The notes under the pieces: generated by a model
Databases searched by the model: none
Told to the model about the DNA's origin: nothing
Seen by the model: the letters and a program-made list of their open reading frames with translations, nothing else
Shown here: in pieces, positions 6,232-8,597 of the stretch
Layout of the letters: every line of letters starts with the position of its first letter
How positions within the stretch are numbered: position 1 is the stretch's first letter
NCBI GenBank assembly: GCA_004195315.1
Contig: SDWL01000069.1
Coordinates: forward strand, 1-8,597
Source: Lutibacter sp.
GTDB lineage: Bacteria; Bacteroidota; Bacteroidia; Flavobacteriales; Flavobacteriaceae
Direction of reading: 5' to 3'
Length of the DNA: 8,597 bases
Translations under genes and position numbers: made by a program

Positions 6232-7518
6232 TTAAAATATTTCTAATTTTTTGAACCATCTATCGTTTAACGAAAGGCTTAATCTAAAGTTAAAATAATT
6301 TTCTTGTACTAAACCATTGTTCGTATTTCCTCTTTTACCAAACTCAAATCCAAGATTTATATTTGATAATTGTTGGCTCAATGGTAACCCTACTCCAAAA
6401 GATATGCCAAAATCGTCAATTGCAGTAAAATCATTACCAGTTCCTGCTGCATCTACCAATAACCCTGTCTTTTCAAATTTCAACCCTGCTCTATAAGTAA
6501 CTCTATCCCAATAACTTGAAATAGAATTGAATTTAGGAGTATAAAATCCACCTATTGCTATTTTACTATAATTATCATAAGCTATTTTAGAATAGCTGTT
6601 AAAAACACTACCTTCTAATTTTAATGCATCTTGAAAACTATAGTCTACACCTGCAAACCATTTGTTTTTTTGCCCAATACCCGCTCCTAAAGTTGTTTTT
6701 AAAGGCGATATTAATTCACCAATACTGTTTTTGCTTAAAATAGTATCTCTTGGTGACTCAAAAGATCCTATAGATACAGAATATAAATATTCATTTCCTT
6801 TATTTTCTATTGTATTATTCAAATCAAAACTAGCTCCTAAATTCAAATCTACTTTATCACTTAAATCTGTTTCATATTGGAAACCAATATTTAAAGAATA
6901 TCCCTTTACATTAGAAACTGTTTCAAATTTGGTTGCTAATGGAGCATCTGCCGTTTGGTTAATTATACTATTTTCAATTTTACCAAAAATATAATTTCCT
7001 TGCAAACCAACACTAACTCCTTTAAATGGTTTGTAACCAAAGTTCAAAAAAACTTTATTTGTACCACCTTCACCACTATATAATGTCACTTCATTTAAAA
7101 CATCTTCAGTATCCAAAACATTTGACACTAATGAATAACCTACTGAAGAATTTGGCAACAATCCAAAGGTCAATCCTCCTTTTTCACCAATTGGCACACC
7201 AAAAGCCAAATAAGAAAGATATGTTGAAGCTGCACTTTGGTTATTGTCACTATCTTGAACATTAATGTTTCTGTTTTCAATTGCTAATGTGTAAGTAGTA
7301 AATGATAGAGAAGCCACTGAAGCGGGATTCGAAAAATTTAAATGATATGCATCATTTAAAGCAACTCCAATTCCACCCATACTAAGCTGCTCAACTGTAT
7401 TTAAATTATTATTATCTCCAATACCAAAAAAAGAATATGCTGAAGTGTTGTTTTTTTGAGCAAAAATACTAGCTGAAACAAATAGTGTTATTACTACTAC
7501 TATTATTTTTCTTATCAT
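6232..7518 (-). CDS. putative outer-membrane beta-barrel protein, FadL/PorV-like
   Basis: This 428-residue protein has a signal peptide (basic MIRK, hydrophobic core to about residue 19, likely cut after Ala20). The mature start matches the FadL/OmpP1-like pattern common in Bacteroidota: SAYSFFGIGD at 26-35, MGGIGVALND at 47-56 and NFSNPAS at 61-67. The rest alternates short polar turns with beta strands, for example GYKPFKGVSVGLQGNYIFG at 161-179. It ends in Phe428, with a strand-like LSLSLN just before the tail, as expected for a barrel recognised by the BAM complex. FadL relatives carry hydrophobic compounds across the outer membrane, while PorV-type relatives serve type IX secretion. Which of these applies cannot be told here, so no gene symbol is given. 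It starts 3 bases after coaX and is followed 17 bases later by the TPR gene. The steady pairing of barrel and periplasmic TPR protein is the best clue to its role. Confidence 0.76.
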   Translation of the reverse strand: MIRKIIVVVITLFVSASIFAQKNNTSAYSFFGIGDNNNLNTVEQLSMGGIGVALNDAYHLNFSNPASVASLSFTTYTLAIENRNINVQDSDNNQSAASTYLSYLAFGVPIGEKGGLTFGLLPNSSVGYSLVSNVLDTEDVLNEVTLYSGEGGTNKVFLNFGYKPFKGVSVGLQGNYIFGKIENSIINQTADAPLATKFETVSNVKGYSLNIGFQYETDLSDKVDLNLGASFDLNNTIENKGNEYLYSVSIGSFESPRDTILSKNSIGELISPLKTTLGAGIGQKNKWFAGVDYSFQDALKLEGSVFNSYSKIAYDNYSKIAIGGFYTPKFNSISSYWDRVTYRAGLKFEKTGLLVDAAGTGNDFTAIDDFGISFGVGLPLSQQLSNINLGFEFGKRGNTNNGLVQENYFNFRLSLSLNDRWFKKLEIF

Positions 7519-7521
7519 TTA

Positions 7522-8244
7522 TTATAAATTATATTTCAAAATTGCGTTTAATCCTTCCAATAAAAAATTAGGATTGGCAAATATGCTATTTTTAAATCTA
7601 TTTGACAAGAAATTTGCATCTCCACCTGTTAAAACTACTGTTAAATCTTTATTTTTTTCTCTATATTGATTTATAAAACTATCAATTTCATTTATAACTC
7701 CATTTATCACTCCAGAATGTATACATGTTTCTGTTGAATTTCCAATTAACTGACTTGTGTATTCAAACTTTAATAATGGTAACTTATTGGTAAATATATT
7801 TAATGATTTGTATCGCATATTTATACCAGGTGAAATTGCACCTCCATAATAGCAACCTTTATCATCAATAAAGTCATAAGTAATGCAAGTTCCTGCATCA
7901 ATAATAAGTACATTTTGTTTTGGAAATTTTGAAATTGCTGAAGCAACTAGCGCAATTCTATCTACTCCTAACGTTTTTGGAGTTGAATAGTTGTTTATAA
8001 ATGGAATTTTTGTAGTAGAATTTAACTCAATTAAGTTTATTTTAGAACTAATTTCAACAATTTGAGATTTTTTTATTGAACCAACAGAAGATATTATTGC
8101 ATAGACACATTTATATTTATTTATAAATTGTATTGTTTTAGTTTCTAAATTTTCGTGGGTAATGCTTTCATTATGAATTATTTTACTATTATTAAAAACA
8201 GCTAGTTTAATTCTTGTGTTACCAACATCTATAATTAAATTCAT
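7522..8244 (-). CDS. coaX: type III pantothenate kinase CoaX
   Basis: CoaX phosphorylates pantothenate to 4'-phosphopantothenate using ATP, the first step of coenzyme A synthesis, in the cytosol. The 240-residue product has the ASKHA-fold motifs of the type III enzymes in order: the phosphate-binding DVGNTRIK at 6-13, GVDR at 93-96 (Asp95 is the expected catalytic base), DAGTCITYD at 116-124, GGAISPG at 134-140 and TGGDA at 206-210. Length is slightly below the usual 250-260 residues, with no motif lost. The ATG at 8244 gives the correct MNLIIDVGNT start, so the start is secure. It is the first gene of the minus-strand row, has a perfect -7 promoter box just upstream and is divergent from tRNA-Phe. 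The biotin ligase gene that often neighbours coaX in other bacteria is absent here. This enzyme class is not feedback-inhibited by CoA, unlike type I CoaA (family knowledge). Confidence 0.96.
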   Translation of the reverse strand: MNLIIDVGNTRIKLAVFNNSKIIHNESITHENLETKTIQFINKYKCVYAIISSVGSIKKSQIVEISSKINLIELNSTTKIPFINNYSTPKTLGVDRIALVASAISKFPKQNVLIIDAGTCITYDFIDDKGCYYGGAISPGINMRYKSLNIFTNKLPLLKFEYTSQLIGNSTETCIHSGVINGVINEIDSFINQYREKNKDLTVVLTGGDANFLSNRFKNSIFANPNFLLEGLNAILKYNL

Positions 8245-8263
8245 CTATATTTATTAATGAGTT

Positions 8264-8271
8264 CAAAAATA
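8264..8271 (-). promoter_or_regulatory. -7 box of the coaX operon promoter
   Basis: On the minus strand TATTTTTG (8264-8271) is a perfect match to the Bacteroidota -7 consensus TAnnTTTG, 19 bases before the coaX ATG. This predicts a short leader of roughly 12-14 bases. No good -33 TTTG is found 18-22 bases upstream, where the sequence is A/T-rich (about 8290-8296). It is the only candidate promoter at the head of the six closely spaced genes. Confidence 0.5.
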
Positions 8272-8293
8272 CAATAGATTTTTTAAAAATTGT

Positions 8294-8325
8294 TTTGATT
8301 AGTATAAAAAATACTTATATATTTG
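8294..8325 (+). promoter_or_regulatory. tRNA-Phe promoter, TTTG-N20-TAnnTTTG
   Basis: TTTG (8294-8297) and TATATTTG (8318-8325) match both boxes of the Bacteroidota sigma-70-type promoter, with a 20-base spacer. Transcription would start near 8332, leaving a leader of about 10 bases before the tRNA. It faces away from the coaX promoter; the two promoters share a 97-base divergent region. Confidence 0.75.
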
Positions 8326-8341
8326 CATCCGCTAAGGCAAT

Positions 8342-8414
8342 GGTACCTTAGCTCAGTTGGTAGAGCAAAGGACTGAAAATCCTTGTGTCCCTGGTTCGAT
8401 TCCTGGAGGTACCA
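8342..8414 (+). tRNA. tRNA-Phe (anticodon GAA)
   Basis: The 73-base sequence folds into a full cloverleaf: a seven-pair acceptor stem (8342-8348 with 8407-8413), D stem GCTC/GAGC (8351-8354, 8363-8366), anticodon stem AAGGA/TCCTT (8368-8372, 8380-8384) with anticodon GAA at 8375-8377, and T loop TTCGATT (8395-8401). The discriminator base is A8414. CCA is not encoded, since CAA follows, so it must be added by the nucleotidyltransferase. The T stem CCTGG/CCTGG has a central T-T mismatch (8392 with 8404); E. coli tRNA-Phe has a G-U wobble at the same place, so this does not suggest a pseudogene. Confidence 0.98.
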
Positions 8415-8422
8415 CAAAAAAC

Positions 8423-8463
8423 ATCCGTAACAACGTTGTAAACCAACTAGTTACGGATTTTTT
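8423..8463 (+). terminator. rho-independent terminator after tRNA-Phe
   Basis: Nine-base perfect arms, ATCCGTAAC (8423-8431) and GTTACGGAT (8450-8458), are followed by a T run (8458-8463, then a G and five more Ts). The 18-base loop can form a small inner helix, GTTG/CAAC (8435-8438 with 8444-8447). It starts 9 bases after the tRNA end, and the A run before the stem can extend pairing with the T run. The tRNA is thus a single-gene transcript. Confidence 0.88.
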
Positions 8464-8597
8464 GTTTTTAAAAGGTACATTTTAGGGGATCAAGGATCAA
8501 GGGATCAAGTCCAAAAGTTGTGGGATTTTAGTTTTACGCAAAAATATTTGTTAGTCTAAAGAGAAAGAACTCTACATTTCTAACACCTCTAAATTGT
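8464..8597. other. non-coding tail of the window
   Basis: No plus-strand gene starts here. On the minus strand two short open frames enter from the right edge and stop quickly, one ending at the TAG around 8573-8575 and one ending at the TAA around 8536-8538. Either could be the last codons of a gene outside the window, but neither can be identified. The stretch also holds the GATCAAG repeat cluster. Confidence 0.45.
8485..8509 (+). repeat. short tandem repeat, three copies of GATCAAG
   Basis: GATCAAG occurs at 8488-8494, 8495-8501 and 8503-8509, each flanked by extra Gs and spaced 7 and 8 bases apart. It is locally much richer in G than the surrounding DNA and lies just past the tRNA terminator. 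It looks like a small slippage-prone satellite; no function is evident. Confidence 0.6.

Noticed and set aside
6662..6994. Plus-strand open frame of 110 codons inside the barrel gene
   Set aside because: It is antisense to a well-supported exported barrel gene, and its translation has no recognisable motif. The same applies to the smaller plus-strand frames at 1377-1610, 3119-3328 and 7026-7265.
8395..8509. Possible integration site at the tRNA-Phe 3' end
   Set aside because: No second copy of the tRNA 3' end and no integrase gene is present in the window, so there is no evidence of an inserted element here.
1..8597. CRISPR array, defence system or toxin-antitoxin module
   Set aside because: No regularly spaced repeats of suitable length and no nuclease, helicase, reverse transcriptase or antitoxin-like gene was seen; all long genes belong to core metabolism or envelope families.

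Overview
The window looks like a chromosomal housekeeping segment from a member of the Bacteroidota, most likely a marine or aquatic Flavobacteriaceae species. The reasons are the strongly AT-rich DNA with T/A-ending codons, A-rich ribosome-binding regions instead of a purine Shine-Dalgarno sequence, promoters of the TTTG/TAnnTTTG type, and the protein families present and their order.

Layout. Positions 1-483 hold no convincing gene: there may be the first codons of a minus-strand gene at 1-35, then an AT-rich spacer with one more coding-like patch at about 63-224. From 484 to 8244 almost everything is one minus-strand gene row. Read in transcription order it is: coaX (8244-7522), a FadL-like outer-membrane barrel (7518-6232), an exported six-cysteine TPR protein (6214-4856), the lipoprotein lptC (4823-4263), a 63-residue two-helix membrane protein (4260-4069), a CNNM/CorC-family membrane protein (4065-2800) and a PpiD-like periplasmic folding factor (2689-539). 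A strand-specific terminator lies at 484-513. The spacings are 3, 17, 32, 2 and 3 bases for the first six genes, which fits one transcript. A 110-base gap before ppiD may carry a promoter of its own. To the right, a plus-strand tRNA-Phe (GAA) at 8342-8414 is transcribed divergently from coaX, has its own near-consensus promoter and ends in a hairpin terminator at 8423-8463. The last 130 bases are non-coding and contain a small GATCAAG repeat.

How the genes may work together. CoaX starts coenzyme A synthesis and is the only cytosolic enzyme in the row. The other six products are all membrane or exported: an outer-membrane barrel, a periplasmic TPR protein, the LPS-transport component LptC, two inner-membrane proteins and a membrane-anchored prolyl isomerase/chaperone. 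The row therefore reads as a cell-envelope biogenesis operon. From memory, this gene order recurs across Bacteroidota, so it is likely old core synteny rather than an acquired island. I see no mobile element, CRISPR array, defence system or toxin-antitoxin pair. The least understood parts are the barrel, the TPR protein and the small two-helix protein.
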